From NCBI GenBank assembly GCA_029465975.1, contig CM055755.1:1448430-1512429 (forward strand): DNA of 64,000 nucleotides, read 5' to 3'. Numbering within the stretch: the first letter of the stretch is position 1; each line of letters begins with the position of its first letter. Below are positions 36,401-47,404 of this stretch, piece after piece. The notes under the pieces were generated by a model. It did not search any database and was not told the DNA's origin. It saw nothing but the letters and a program-made list of their open reading frames with translations. Source of the stretch: Dallia pectoralis (Eukaryota; Chordata; Actinopteri; Esociformes; Umbridae). Both the position numbers and the translations under genes were made by a program.

Positions 36401-39400
36401 GCATGTTGAATAAAAACTAATCTCCCCCCCCCTGGCTGTCTGTAGACATCTGCTGCATCACTGTTTCCAGGCATTGATGGACCATGGAGTGAAGGTGTCC
36501 ACAGTGTTGGCCAACTCCTTCAGCAGGCGCTGCTCCTACATCGCTGAGTCTGGTGCCCACGTCAGAGAGAAGGCCATCCAGTTCGGCTTCATTTTAGGTG
36601 TGTTTTTGCCCCAGGTGACCCCTGTTTCCCATAAGAGTCCACTACTTTTGACTGGGGCTTTTCACTGCTTTGAAGCAGTGCCTCAGATCCGTATGTCCAG
36701 TGTAAGAATGTGAGTAAAAAAAGAGGGATACAAATACAACTTACCAGTGGGGATAACTTTTTCACATGACTGCATTTGATCAATCTCATATTAAAGCAAA
36801 ATCAACTGTGGGATTAGAAATAATGCAATACATGTTTTATGGGACTCTCTTTCAATACAATTCTTTGTTGTTGTTGTGTCATGTTCTGTCCACCAGGTGG
36901 CTTTCTGTCTGATGCGGGCTGGTACAGCAACGCTGAGAAGGTGTTCCTGTCGTGCCTGCAGCTGTGCACGCTCCATGACAACGCGCTCCATGACAACGCG
37001 CTCCATGACAACGCGCTCCATGACAACGTGCTCCAGTGGTACCGTGCGGTAGAGTGCTGCGTCAGGTCGGTTCTGTCCCCCTCAGTCTGTTCATCTCATA
37101 AGACCAAACGATTGTGGGTGTATGTGAGAAACGTGCTGCCAGACTGCAAACCTCCCTGTCTCACGGTTTTAACCTGTTCACCGCTGGTACTGGTTTCCCA
37201 GGCTACTCCATGTCCGTAACGGGAACTGTAAATACCACCTGGGAGAGGAGACCTTCAAGCTGGCCCAGTCCTACATGGACAAACTGTCCCAACATGGCCA
37301 CCGGGCCAACAAAGCGGCGCTCTATGGAGAGCTGTGTGCCTTGCTCTTCGCCAAGAGTCACTACGATGAGGTGGGCGTTTCTTTCGTTTACATCTCAGTC
37401 GCTCGTGATTCGCTTGGTCGGTTACTGGGGATCTTAAAAAAAAAACTGTACTGCTGACCGATGGTCCAAACTGTGTGTGTGTGTGTGTGTGTGTCAGGCC
37501 TACAGGTGGTGTATAGAAGCCATGAAGGAGATTACAGACGGCCTGCCGGTAAAGGTGGTGGTGGACGTCCTTCGCCAGGCATCTAAGGTAACGGTCGAGT
37601 TATGGCCGTCATATGGTCGTGTTACGGTCGTGTTATGGTCGTCATATGGTCGTGTTACGGTCGATCCCTGTGTTCCTGAAGCCAAACATTTATCAGGGTT
37701 TTGATCATTGACATTAGGGATTTGGTGTGTTTGAAAAGCGTTTATAACTCGTAGCGTTTATAACTCGTAGCGTTTATAACTCGTAGCGTTTATAACTCGT
37801 AGCGTTTATAACTCGTAGCGTTTATAACTCGTAGCGTTTATAACTCGTAGCGTTTATAACTCGTAGCGTTTATAACTCGTAGCGTTTATAACTCGTAGCG
37901 TTTATAACTCGTAGCGTTTATTCGCCTGTGTGTCTTCAACAGGCCTGTGTGGTGAAGAGAGAGTTCCGGAAAGCTGAACAGCTGATTAAACACGCTGTGT
38001 TTCAGGCCCGGTAAGATCCGGTCATCATCATTTCCGTGACCCCATTACAGAATAAGAACCACAAATATCTGAAATATGTATATGTTCCTAAAACAGTTTA
38101 AGTAATTGCTGAACTGTCTTTCTATGCATGCATGTCTCTCGCTCGCTCCAGGAGAACATGAGTATTTTTTGTTTATGTAAAAGAAAAAGACTCAAATTAC
38201 ATTTTGCCCATTTCTTTAATTAATCACTTGCTTTCTTTCAGGGAGCATTTTGGACACAAGCACCCGAAATACTCAGACACCCTGCTGGATTACGGCTTCT
38301 ACTTACTGAACGTAGATAACATCTGCCAATCTGTAGCAATCTACCAGGTGAGCTGTTCACATGGAACGAACCCTGCCTTTATACAGGGCTGAGACGTGCT
38401 CCCCAAAAAACTGAATTATGAATCATCATCATTAGGTTGCATCTTAGAAGGACATTCATATATAAATGACACTGTGTTACATGGGGAGGGGTGTGTGATT
38501 TGGGACTACCCCCAGACAGGAGGGGTGTGTGATTTGGGCCCCCCAGACAGGAGGGGTGTGTGATTTGGGCCCCCCCCCCAGACAGGAGGGGTGTGTGATT
38601 TGGGACTACACCCAGACAGGAGGGATGTGTGATTTGGGACTACCCCCCAGACAGGAGAGATGTGTGATTTGGGACTACCCCCCAGACAGGAGGGGTGTGT
38701 GATTTGGGCCCCCCCCCAGACAGGAGGGGTGTGTGATTTGGGCCCCCCAGACAGGAGGGGTGTGTGATTTGGGCCCCCCCCAGACAGGAGGGGTGTGTGA
38801 TTTGGGCCCCCAGACAGGAGGGGTGTGTGATTTGGGCCCCCAGACAGGAGGGGTGTGTGATTTGGGCCCCCCAGACAGGAGGGGTGTGTGATTTGGGCCC
38901 CCTAGACAGGAGGGGTGTGTGATTTGGGCCCCCCTAGACAGGAGGGGTGTGTGATTTGGGCCCCCCAGACAGGAGGGGTGTGTGATTTGGGCCCCCCCCG
39001 CAGACAGGAGGGATGTGTGATTTGGAACCCCTCCAGACAGGAGGGGTGTGTGATTTTGGGCCCCCAGACAGGAGGGGTGTGTGATTTAGGCCCCCCTGGA
39101 CCCCCTTAACGGCTGTTTCTCTTGGATGTGCAGACGGCGCTGGACATCCGACAGTCGGTGTTTGGTGGGAAGAACATCCATGTAGCCACGGCCCATGAAG
39201 ACCTGGCCTACTCCTCCTACGTCCACCAGTACAGCTCAGGGAAATTCGACAATGCCTTGTGAGTAGCCACGCCCCCGCTGACGCCCCCACTGTTCCTACT
39301 CTTGGCCCTATGTGTAGCCACGCCCCCAGGGTTGGTGATTAGACTAATTCTGAGGTTATCAGTATCATATGGCACCGGTACTGGAAGAGGTTGTGGCATC

Positions 39401-40822
39401 CCTGGCAGAGCTCCCTAGTCTTTATTTGTACTCTCTACAAGCACCTACATCTTCTAACCCCACGACCTAAACCCCACTTTGGACATGTTTGTTTCAGTCT
39501 TTATCTTCCTGAGGAATGTGTACAAATGTCATTTGATTTACTCCTCCAGGTTCCACGCGGAACGTGCCATTGACATCATAACTCACATTCTCCCGGAGGA
39601 CCACTTGTTGCTGGCCTCCTCTAAGAGGGTCAAAGGTACCTCCTTGTTTACGCTGAGTCACTCCTCCGGCGAGCGCAGGGCCGTAGCCAGGCTGCGTTCT
39701 AGGGAATTGATTCCAAGTCAAGGTCACTCTAAGACGAGAACTTATTCTAAAGTGCAAATTGTGTGTGTCTGTGTGTGTGTTGTCTTTCCTCCAACCAGCT
39801 CTGATTCTGGAGGAGATTGCCATCGACTGCCACAACAAGGAGACTGAGGAGAGGCTCCTCCAGGAGGCCCATGACCTCCACCTGTCCTCCCTTCAGCTGG
39901 CCAAGAAGGCGTTCGGAGAGTTCAACGTCCAGACGGCCAAACACTACGGCAACCTGGGGCGCCTCTACCAGTCCATGAGGAAGTTCAAGGTTAGAGAGAC
40001 CTCAAAACACACACATTCTGTTAGTGCTCCAGCCTACACACACACACACACAAACACACACACATTCTGTTAGTGCTCCAGCCTACACACACATTCTGTT
40101 AGTGCTCCAGCCAACACACACACACACAAACACACACACATTCTGTTAGTGCTCCAGCCAACACACACACACACACACACACACATTCTGTTAGTGCTCC
40201 AGCCTTGGATCAAATATTCCCCTGGAGTGCAACATGGACCTGTTCTACCATCGCCTTAATCTCCCCCCTCCCCCATCGCCCTAATGTTTAATCTCAAGAA
40301 TCCTTGTTTTGGAATGACTGTGTTGCAGGAGGCTGAGGAGATGCACATAAAAGCCATTGAGATCAAGGAACAGCTGTTGGGTCAGGAGGACTACGAGGTG
40401 GCTCTGTCCGTGGGTCACCTGGCCTCCCTGTACAACTACGACATGAACCAGTATGAAGACGCCGAAAGACTCTACCTCAGATCCATCTCCATCGGTGCGT
40501 GTTTATTTCCAAATGCTGTGTACGTCCCTGTCTGTTCCCTAGGACACCAGAGTTCTTACTTTCTGTTTATCCCCCCTCGTCAGGCAAGAAGCTTTTCGGG
40601 GAGGGCTACAGTGGTCTGGAGTATGACTACCGGGGTCTGATCAAGCTCTATAACTCTGTGGGGAACTATGAGAAGGTGTTTGAGTACCACAATGTTCTGT
40701 CGAACTGGAACCGCCTGAGGGACCGTCAGTTTGCTGTGGCAGACGCCCTGGAGGATGTGAACACAAGTCCCCAGCAGACACAGGAGGTGGTGCAGGCCTT
40801 CCTGCTAGCCCAGGGCCACTGA
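33467..40822 (+). CDS. appbp2: Amyloid protein-binding protein 2, CUL2 substrate receptor
   Basis: Thirteen exons: 33467-33604, 35820-35908, 36446-36597, 36897-37065, 37202-37370, 37498-37587, 37943-38010, 38242-38347, 39134-39258, 39550-39635, 39799-39989, 40329-40494 and 40584-40822. All are GT-AG with closing phases; the protein is 595 aa (human 585). APPBP2 is a TPR-repeat protein first found binding the APP tail. It acts as a substrate receptor of the CUL2 E3 ligase that reads C-terminal degrons. Diagnostic stretches include MAAVELEWIPESLYNT, HPKYSDTLLDYGFYLLN, NIHVATAHEDLAYSSYV and AIDCHNKETEERLLQEA. Further ones are QTAKHYGNLGRLYQSM and YSGLEYDYRGLIKLYNS. Exon 4 is expanded: LHDNA occurs three times plus LHDNV (residues 152-171) where mammals have one LHDEM, from a 15-bp tandem repeat. 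The tail ends FLLAQGH. Confidence 0.97.
33668..33882. repeat. 19-bp minisatellite in APPBP2 intron 1
   Basis: About 11 units contain GTTGGTTCGGATACTGCGG or GTTGGTTCGGAAACTGCGA, with shortened GTTCGAGTTGG steps. They start about 60 bases after exon 1. Confidence 0.93.
34103..34280. repeat. Tandem duplication of about 90 bp in APPBP2 intron 1
   Basis: Two adjacent copies begin CCTACTGTAGTGATCCACTG and end near ATGTACTGGATTAT. They are almost identical. Confidence 0.9.
34385..34495. repeat. GGTGTGTGTGGA-type 12-bp repeat in APPBP2 intron 1
   Basis: About nine units of GTGTGTGTGAAG change to GTGTGTGTGGAG. Confidence 0.93.
36971..37030 (+). repeat. Coding 15-bp repeat, four copies, APPBP2 exon 4
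   Basis: CTCCATGACAACGCG occurs three times, followed by CTCCATGACAACGTG. The frame is kept, adding 15 residues against the mammalian protein. Confidence 0.96.
37735..37922. repeat. 16-bp minisatellite in APPBP2 intron 6
   Basis: About 11 almost perfect copies of GCGTTTATAACTCGTA end 20 bases before exon 7. Confidence 0.96.
38490..39105. repeat. GACAGGAGGGGTGTGTGATT minisatellite in APPBP2 intron 8
   Basis: About 18 units carry GACAGGAGGGGTGTGTGATT then TGGGC and a C run of variable length. The C-run length differences make the period about 30-36 bp. The array ends about 30 bases before exon 9. Confidence 0.95.
40015..40200. repeat. CA microsatellite with TTCTGTTAGTGCTCCAGCC spacers, APPBP2 intron 11
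   Basis: Five copies of TTCTGTTAGTGCTCCAGCC are separated by CA runs of different length. Confidence 0.93.
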
Positions 40823-40975
40823 CCCACCCCCCCTGTTTGGGCTGACTGATGGGGGGGGGAGATGGGGGAGAGCCACGGACCCACACCACCCTGTCTGGGC
40901 TGACTGACGGGGGAGGGCCACGGACCCACACCCCCCTGTCTGGGCTGACTGATGGGGGGAGACGGGCGATGGTTG
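40820..40975. repeat. Short repeat across the APPBP2 stop and 3' UTR
   Basis: Three imperfect copies of CCCTGTCTGGGCTGACTGA with G runs and GGCCACGGACCCAC. The first copy begins within the last codons (GGC CAC TGA CCCAC), so this array also overlaps an exon end. Confidence 0.8.
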
Positions 40976-41596
40976 GACTGGCTCACTGACGTACAGACAG
41001 AAATGTGGTCGTTACACTGAGGTGGGGATTTTTTGGAGAACTCAACATCTTGGTGAAATGTTTGCTTTGGTTCTGTTCTGCAAGAACACTTTCAACTTCA
41101 GGAACAGGATCTTCGTCATCTGACGTTGAGTGGTTAAATAGAAAATAATACCACAACGGGGTTGAAGATGTCCTTTCGGTTTGGTTGTACACCCCCTCAT
41201 AACGGAAATGTCACAAAGGACTATAAGAAATCAAAGGGCAGGATTTGATTCCTCCAGGTAGTCTGTATCTAAAGGCAGTTGATTATATATATGAAGGGGC
41301 TTTTAAATTGAAATATTATTTCATAATTTCTACTCCGCCCACACCCAAGGATCTTCACACAAGTCCCTGTTGGCACCATACTCACTTTATGCAGATGAGG
41401 CTGAATATTTGGCATCGTTTTCTTAAATTACTTTAACTTTATTCCCCCAAACCTTTTTATTTAGACAATTGGACAACACATCGTGTTGTTACATTTTAAA
41501 CATTGCAGAATTTCTTACTTTTATTATTATTTTGTATTATGTTTAAAGACATTGACACAATTCTAGAGCACTGAGAGCTTTTATTTGGGTGCTTGA

Positions 41597-41602
41597 AATA
41601 AA
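41597..41602 (+). terminator. Poly(A) signal candidate for APPBP2
   Basis: AATAAA lies about 780 bases after the stop, with another at 41644-41649. The 36-bp array starts just after. Confidence 0.45.
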
Positions 41603-41689
41603 GTAATAAGGGTTTTCTTATATCAACGACCAAATGAAGTGTAAATAAAATTATGACCTCAATGAATTATGGGAGAGGTGTGTCTATTG

Positions 41690-43252
41690 GATGTGACCGC
41701 AATGGAGGGTGAAACGTGTCTACTGGATGGGACCGCAATGGAGGGAGAAACGTGTCTACTGGATGGGACCGCAATGGAGGGAGAAACGTGTCTACTGGAT
41801 GGGACCGCAATGGAGGGTGAAACGTGTCTACTGGATGGGACCGCAATGGAGGGAGAAACGTGTCTACTGGATGGGACCGCAATGGAGGGAGAATGGGACC
41901 GTGGAGGGAGAAACGTGTCTACTGGACTGGATGTCTACTGGATGGGACCGCAATGGAGGGTGAAACGGATGGGACCGCAATGGAGGGTCTACTGGATGGG
42001 ACCGCAATGGAGGGTGAAACGTGTCTACTGGATGGGACCGCAATGGAGGGTGAAACGTGTCTACTGGATGGGACCGCAATGGAGGGTGAAACGAATGGGA
42101 CCGCAATGGAGGGTGAAAGCGTCTGGAGGGAGAAACTGTCTACTGGATGGGACCGGGAGGGTGAAACGTGTCTACTGGATGGAGGGGACCGCAATGGAGG
42201 GAGAAACGTGTCTACTGGATGGGACCGCAATGGAGGGTGAAAGGGTGAAACGTGTCTACTGGATGGGACCGCAATGGAGGGAGAAACGTGTCTACTGGAT
42301 GGGACCGCAATGGAGGGAGAAACGTGTCTACTGGATGGGACCGCAATGGAGGGTGAAACGTGTCTACTGGATGGGACCGCAATGGAGGGTGAAACGTGTC
42401 TACTGGACCGCAATGGGACCGGATGGGACCGCAATGGAGGGTGACTGGATGTGACCGCAATGGAGGGTGAACGTGTCTACTGGATGGGACCGCAATGGAG
42501 GGTGAAACGTGTCTACTGGATGGGACCGCAACTGGAGGGACCGCAATGGTCTACTGGATGGGACCGCAATGGAGGGTGAAACGTGTCTACTGGATGGGAC
42601 CGCAATGGAGGGTGAAACGTGAAACGTGTCTACTGGATGGGACCGCAATGGAGGGTGAAACGTGTCTGGAGGGTGAAACGTGTCTACTGGACTGGATGGG
42701 ACCGCAATGGAGGGTGAAACGTGTCTACTGGATGGGACCGCAATGGAGGGTGAAACGTGTCTACTGGATGGGACCGCAATGGAGGGTGAAACGTGTCTAC
42801 TGGATGGGACCGCAATGGAGGGTGAAACGTGTCTACTGGATGGGACCGCAATGGAGGGAGAAACGTGTCTACTGGATGGGACCGCAATGGAGGGTGAAAC
42901 GTGTCTACTGGATGGGACCGCAATGGAGGGTGAAACGTGTCTACTGGATGGGACCGCAATGGAGGGAAACGTGTCTACTGGATGGGACCGCAATGGAGGG
43001 TGAAACGTGTCTACTGGATGGGACCGCAATGGAGGGCGAAACGTGTCTACTGGATGGGACCGCAATGGAGGGTGAAACGTGAATGGGACGTGTCTACTGG
43101 ATGTGACCGCAATGGAGGGAGAAACGTGTCTACTGGATGGGACCGCAATGGAGGGTGAAACGTGTCTACTGGATGTGACCGCAATGGAGGGTGAAACGTG
43201 TCTACTGGATGTGACCGCAATGGAGGGTGAAACGTGTCTACTGGATGGGACC
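41690..43252. repeat. 36-bp minisatellite downstream of APPBP2
   Basis: This 1.56-kb array has about 43 units containing GGATGGGACCGCAATGGAGG and then GTGAAACGTGTCTACT (or GAGAAACGTG). Many partial units occur between 41885 and 42700. Since 36 is divisible by three, several frames on both strands stay open (for example MEGETCLLDGTA); these are not genes. Confidence 0.98.
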
Positions 43253-43255
43253 TGT

Positions 43256-43880
43256 AGCATTCTGATGCATTTCAATAATGTAGACAATGTTAGGACACAG
43301 TGCTGCTGAATATAAACATTTAATATAAAGCCGGTTCTTCACTTCTACCCTGCTGTATGCGAAATGTGCACCAAAGGTGGAGCGCCGCTACAGCTAGCTG
43401 TGCTGTTGGATGCCTGGTTCCTACAAAAATATTGAAATCAATAACTTTAAAAAAAAATGCAATCTTTATTAAACCATTTCAAACATGTACAGTAATGGCA
43501 ATGCCTTCATTAAATATGTTTGTATAAAAATAAATATATTGTCACCCATTTCCGTCAATATGGTATATGGTAGACGGTAGTATAGATTTGAATAGTCAAA
43601 GCAATTGGAGATATTAAGCAAATTCCTTTTTTATGCATTCTCTTCACACACTGTTCAGCTGTAAAATGAAACCTGAAATTGCAATGTTCAGACAGTAAAA
43701 ATGTTTATAATGTTAAACCTGATTGTGTGAAAAGTCTAACCATACCTGTGGAAAGCTTCTGGTTGGCGGGTTGATACACAAAACTAAAGACCAATATGTT
43801 TATATGAGTTTATATGATGATTGGGGAAAATAACAACTGAGTAAATACCTCAGTGCAGTCTCTGACATTCTTCAGTAAAG
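43256..43880. other. AT-rich spacer
   Basis: No gene or repeat array was seen. The right-hand part may be 3' UTR of the minus-strand phosphatidyltransferase, since TTTATT (AATAAA on minus) occurs near 43466. Confidence 0.5.
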
Positions 43881-43884
43881 CATA

Positions 43885-44295
43885 TCCGCTAGCTCTTCAG
43901 ATCTTCGTTGGTCAGGTTCTTGATGTTTGCAGTCTCTGGTGTTCTTCAGTACAGAGTTTCCGCTAGCTCTTCACATCTTCATTGGTCAGGTTCTTGATGT
44001 TTGCATTCTTCAGTAAAGCGTATCCGCTAGCTCTTCACATCTTCATTGGTCAGGTTCTTGATGTTTGCAGTCTCTGGCGTTCTTCAGTAAAGCGTATCCG
44101 CTAGCTCTTCACATCTTCATTGGTCAGGTTCTTGATGTTTGCATTCTTCAGTAAAGCGTATCCGCTAGCTCTTCACATCTTCATTGGTCAGGTTCTTGAT
44201 GTTTGCAGTCTCTGGCGTTCTTCAGTAAAGCGTATCCGCTAGCTCTTCACATCTTCATCGGTCAAGTTCTTGATGTGTGCCCATATGCACCACAT
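43885..44295 (-). repeat. Array built from the last coding exon of the phosphatidyltransferase gene
   Basis: Five partial copies lie downstream (leftward) of the real terminal exon, at about 43889, 43961, 44024, 44099 and 44163. Each repeats, on the minus strand, ATCAAGAACCTGACCAATGA AGATGTGAAGAGCTAGCGG-like sequence, that is the codons IKNLT(N/D)EDVKS and the stop. Periods alternate between about 63 and 75 bp because some units carry an extra GTCTCTGGCG-containing piece. Confidence 0.93.
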
Positions 44296-46243
44296 CTGGA
44301 CAGAGGACAGTGTTAACATGTTGTGTGTGTTTGCAACATCACAGTTGTGTGTGTGTGTGTGTGTCAGCAGACAGATGTGTCTTACCTCGACTGAGAAGCC
44401 CAGAATCCGTCCTGCAGCCAGGACCAGAGTCCCCAATATCTGCAGCCAGAGGGGAAAACACAGAGTTTGGGCAAGCACTCCCTGCTGGGACCCATACAGC
44501 CAGAGGGGGAGGAAGTGTAAACCACCTATCACCCATGTCCCCAACGGTGTCTGGAATCCTAGAAACATGAGAGAATGTTTCAGAACCCGCCTGGAACCCT
44601 AGAAACATGAGAGAATGTTTCAGAACCCGTCTGGAAACCTTGAAACATGAGAGCATGTTTCAGAACCCGTCTGGAACCGTAGAAACATGAGAGCATGTTT
44701 CAGAACCCATCTGGAACCCTATAAACATGAGAGAATGTTTCAGAACCCGTCTGGAACCCTAGAAACATGAGAGAATGTTTCAGAACCCGTCTGGAACCCT
44801 AGAAACATGAGAGAATGTTTCAGAACCCGTCTGGAAACCTTGAAACATGAGAGCATGTTTCAGAACCCGTCTGGAACTGTAGAAACATGAGAGCATGTTT
44901 CAGAACCCATCTGGAACCCTATAAACATGAGAGAATGTTTCAGAACCCGTCTGGAACCCTAGAAACATGAGAGCATGTTTCAGACCCAATCTGAAACCCA
45001 GACATTTCAAACTTACCACACTTTATTTGTGAATGAAAAACACGTCATAGATAGTGTCGACACAGTTTCATAATTGGAACCCATTTAATAGTCTGTAAGT
45101 TACCCACCTTTAGCTGTGACAGTCTGTACTCACAGAGGGCAGTCTGTTACCCACCTTTAGCCATGACAGTCTGTACCCACAGAGGGCTGTCTGTGAAGCT
45201 GTTCTTCCACTGGGCACCATGAACATTGTGGTTGCACACAAACACACACCACTCCACTGACGACACCATCCAGCCCCACTGGAACAGAACAGAAACACCA
45301 CATGTTATATTGAAGGTGCTCCACTTTGAATAAACACAGCCTCCTGTATGTCCTAAATGTCACACTGAATGCCCAGGAGATATCAACGCTCCCTGTTTGT
45401 TGTAGGTACCAAGGTGACTTACCTCATACAACTGGCCCCACAACATACTCCTCCCAAGGTTGTCCAGCACCACATCTAGCCAGGCTCCAAACCTGGAGGT
45501 CTGACCAAACCGACGAGCCGTCCAGCCATCCAGCCCTGGACCACACAGGGACCACATTCAGCTTGTGACACGGGTTTGGTAGGATTGTTTTGGTTAGCCA
45601 GGCAACACTATCAGGGCAGTAAAATGGGGTGTGGTACACACACAATGGGTACTGAGACTAGGGGTACGCACACCAGAGGTACTGACACCAGTGGTACTGA
45701 CACCATGGGTACCAACACCAGTGGTACTGACACCAGTGGTACTGACACCATGGGTACCAACACCAGTGGTACTGACACCAGTGGTACTGACACCATGGGT
45801 ACCAACACCAGTGGTACTGACACCAGTGGTACTGACACCATAGGTACCAACACCAGTGGTACTGACACCAGTTGGTCTCATACCGCAGCTACCAGCATAT
45901 CAGCGTTTAAAACCCGAACATCCCGTTTCTAATGAATGATTTGACATGAATGATCAACTAATGCAACTGTTATCACCATCCAGAAGGACTGAGATCGAAT
46001 AGGAAGTGACGAACACAGCTGGATGGTTGAAGGTAGTCCAGGCAGTAAAGATCAGTACCAGACGGATATATCCTGTAAAATAAATGAGGAAGTAACCCGT
46101 AATTAACAGATAAGTGTATGGAAACATAAAGACACAGTGACCTCGAGTTATGGAAAATCATTTGCCAGAAAACCAACGAAACAAACGGTATGAATTCTCT
46201 CACCAATGATGTTTGGACAGTACAGAAAAACCTCATGTCCCAT
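44239..46243 (-). CDS. CDP-alcohol phosphatidyltransferase, phosphatidylinositol-synthase-like
   Basis: Six exons on the minus strand: 46243-46204, 46072-45977, 45535-45423, 45278-45155, 44558-44386 and 44295-44239. All GT-AG phases close; the protein is 200 aa. The class-I CDP-alcohol phosphotransferase signature is complete: D45-G-L-D48-G-W-T-A-R, then G62, D66 and D70. These residues bind metal and CDP-diacylglycerol. The N-terminus MGHEVFLYCPNIIGYIRLVL closely parallels that of CDIPT (phosphatidylinositol synthase), as does the overall length. Several hydrophobic spans indicate a multi-pass membrane enzyme, probably in the ER. It should move a phosphatidyl group from CDP-diacylglycerol to an alcohol; inositol is the natural guess, but the acceptor cannot be read from sequence. 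It ends NLTDEDVKS. It may be a fish paralogue of CDIPT rather than CDIPT itself. Three of its exon edges are duplicated in arrays. Confidence 0.88.
44551..44990 (-). repeat. 40-bp array of duplicated exon-5 acceptor sequence
   Basis: About 11 units each carry CTGGAACCCTAGAAACATGA then GAGAATGTTTCAGAACCCGT. The first unit is the real boundary of phosphatidyltransferase exon 5. Read on the minus strand, every unit repeats a CATGTTTCTAG/GGTTCCAG acceptor-like junction, so the intron ends in a ladder of near-identical acceptors. Confidence 0.95.
45102..45195 (-). repeat. 47-bp duplication of the exon-4 donor, phosphatidyltransferase gene
   Basis: Two copies of ACCCACCTTTAGC with GACAGTCTGTACYCACAGAG lie 47 bases apart. 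The right copy is the real end of exon 4. The left copy, in the intron, keeps an identical donor (AAAG/GTGGGT on minus). Confidence 0.9.
45640..45875. repeat. 15-bp minisatellite in phosphatidyltransferase intron 2
   Basis: About 15 units of GGTACTGACACCAGT alternate with GGTACCAACACCAGT and ACCATGGGTACC forms, giving a 45-bp higher-order pattern. Confidence 0.95.
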
Positions 46244-46513
46244 ATTCACTCGCTTATTATATAGTTAAGTGAAATTATATTAATAATAGTATTAATTATA
46301 GTCATGTCCTTACATCTAAATACCGTAATATATATATATATATATATTATAATATTATCCGTAATAAATGCGCATTATTATAATGACCGACATTATATCC
46401 AAATCATCCGATTAAATAACTTATTTGTACATTAAAGTAGCAGGTCTCATTCACAAACTACTAACTACACCAACGTCGGTGTCACGCATGGCTCCTCCTC
46501 CTTGCATTTCACC

Positions 46514-46545
46514 AGGAAGTGACGTAAGAGCACAGTATGACGTAG
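46514..46545 (-). promoter_or_regulatory. ETS/CRE-like promoter elements upstream of the phosphatidyltransferase
   Basis: AGGAAGTGACGTAAG combines an ETS core (GGAAGT) with a CRE-like TGACGTAA; a second TGACGTAG follows 12 bases later. They lie about 280 bases upstream of the minus-strand start codon in a locally GC-richer patch. Assignment as promoter is inference. Confidence 0.4.
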
Positions 46546-46559
46546 GCGCGCACTCAGGC

Positions 46560-47400
46560 TGGTAAACAGATGTCCCCCACCGAGTACAAATCAATGTAAA
46601 TAAATGAATGTTTCCGGAATGTGTACATCTTCCAGACTGGGACAAAAGGTTCAGTTCTTGTTTGCCCAAACAATATGTCTATGACGGGTAACGCCATGGT
46701 GTCAGACAGGTCAGGTGTCACAGCAGCATTGGTTGGAAACTGGTTCGAACCGATGAACACGGTGGAGACTTTTCATCATAAACCGGACTCAGTGACCAGT
46801 ATAGTTGGTTTTTAAAGTTCACGTTTATTCAGAATTTCACACAGTAGGTCAGTGCATGGTCCATCTCAGAGAACAGAATATTAGGAAATAGCCCATTCTT
46901 ACACCAGTGGCAAATCGATAAAACTATATTTAATTAATTAGTCAATGTTATGTCCTACACAGTATTTACAAAAATGTGAGTAGCACCATATATTTTCTAA
47001 AATAATGCTGCTTCAGAGATTGTTATGTACAGTGAAATTACGTGCAGTAAATGTCTTGGCCCTGTATTCCATACATTTGAATTGGACTGTACAATGATAA
47101 TGATGCTACTATACAATAAGTTTATGCACAAAAAGTTCTGTTATTTCTATAGGGTTCATTTTATAGAAGACAGTATGTATTTTAACAACACATGTACCAT
47201 TTCCAATCCATAATACTGGACTTAAGAAAATAAATATCACTATCTACATTTGGAGTGGCTGTAATTCTATAAACTTATTGGTGATTAATTTTTATCACAT
47301 GAGATAACTGGACCCCATCTTTGTTCAGATGTACATGTGGCCGTCAGTCCAATCTTACACGTAGAATCAGTTGAGCTTCAACCCTGCGTCTGTCTTATTA
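46560..47400. other. Spacer between two minus-strand genes
   Basis: This AT-rich non-coding sequence includes the likely 3' UTR of the kinase-like gene at its right end. A TA dinucleotide run lies just left, near 46328-46345. No gene was seen. Confidence 0.55.
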
Positions 47401-47404
47401 GTAA

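Noticed and set aside
41669..43309. Many overlapping frames such as MEGETCLLDGTA and SSRHVSPSIAVP
   Set aside because: They come from the 36-bp array; both strands are open and no start, splice or family signal was seen.
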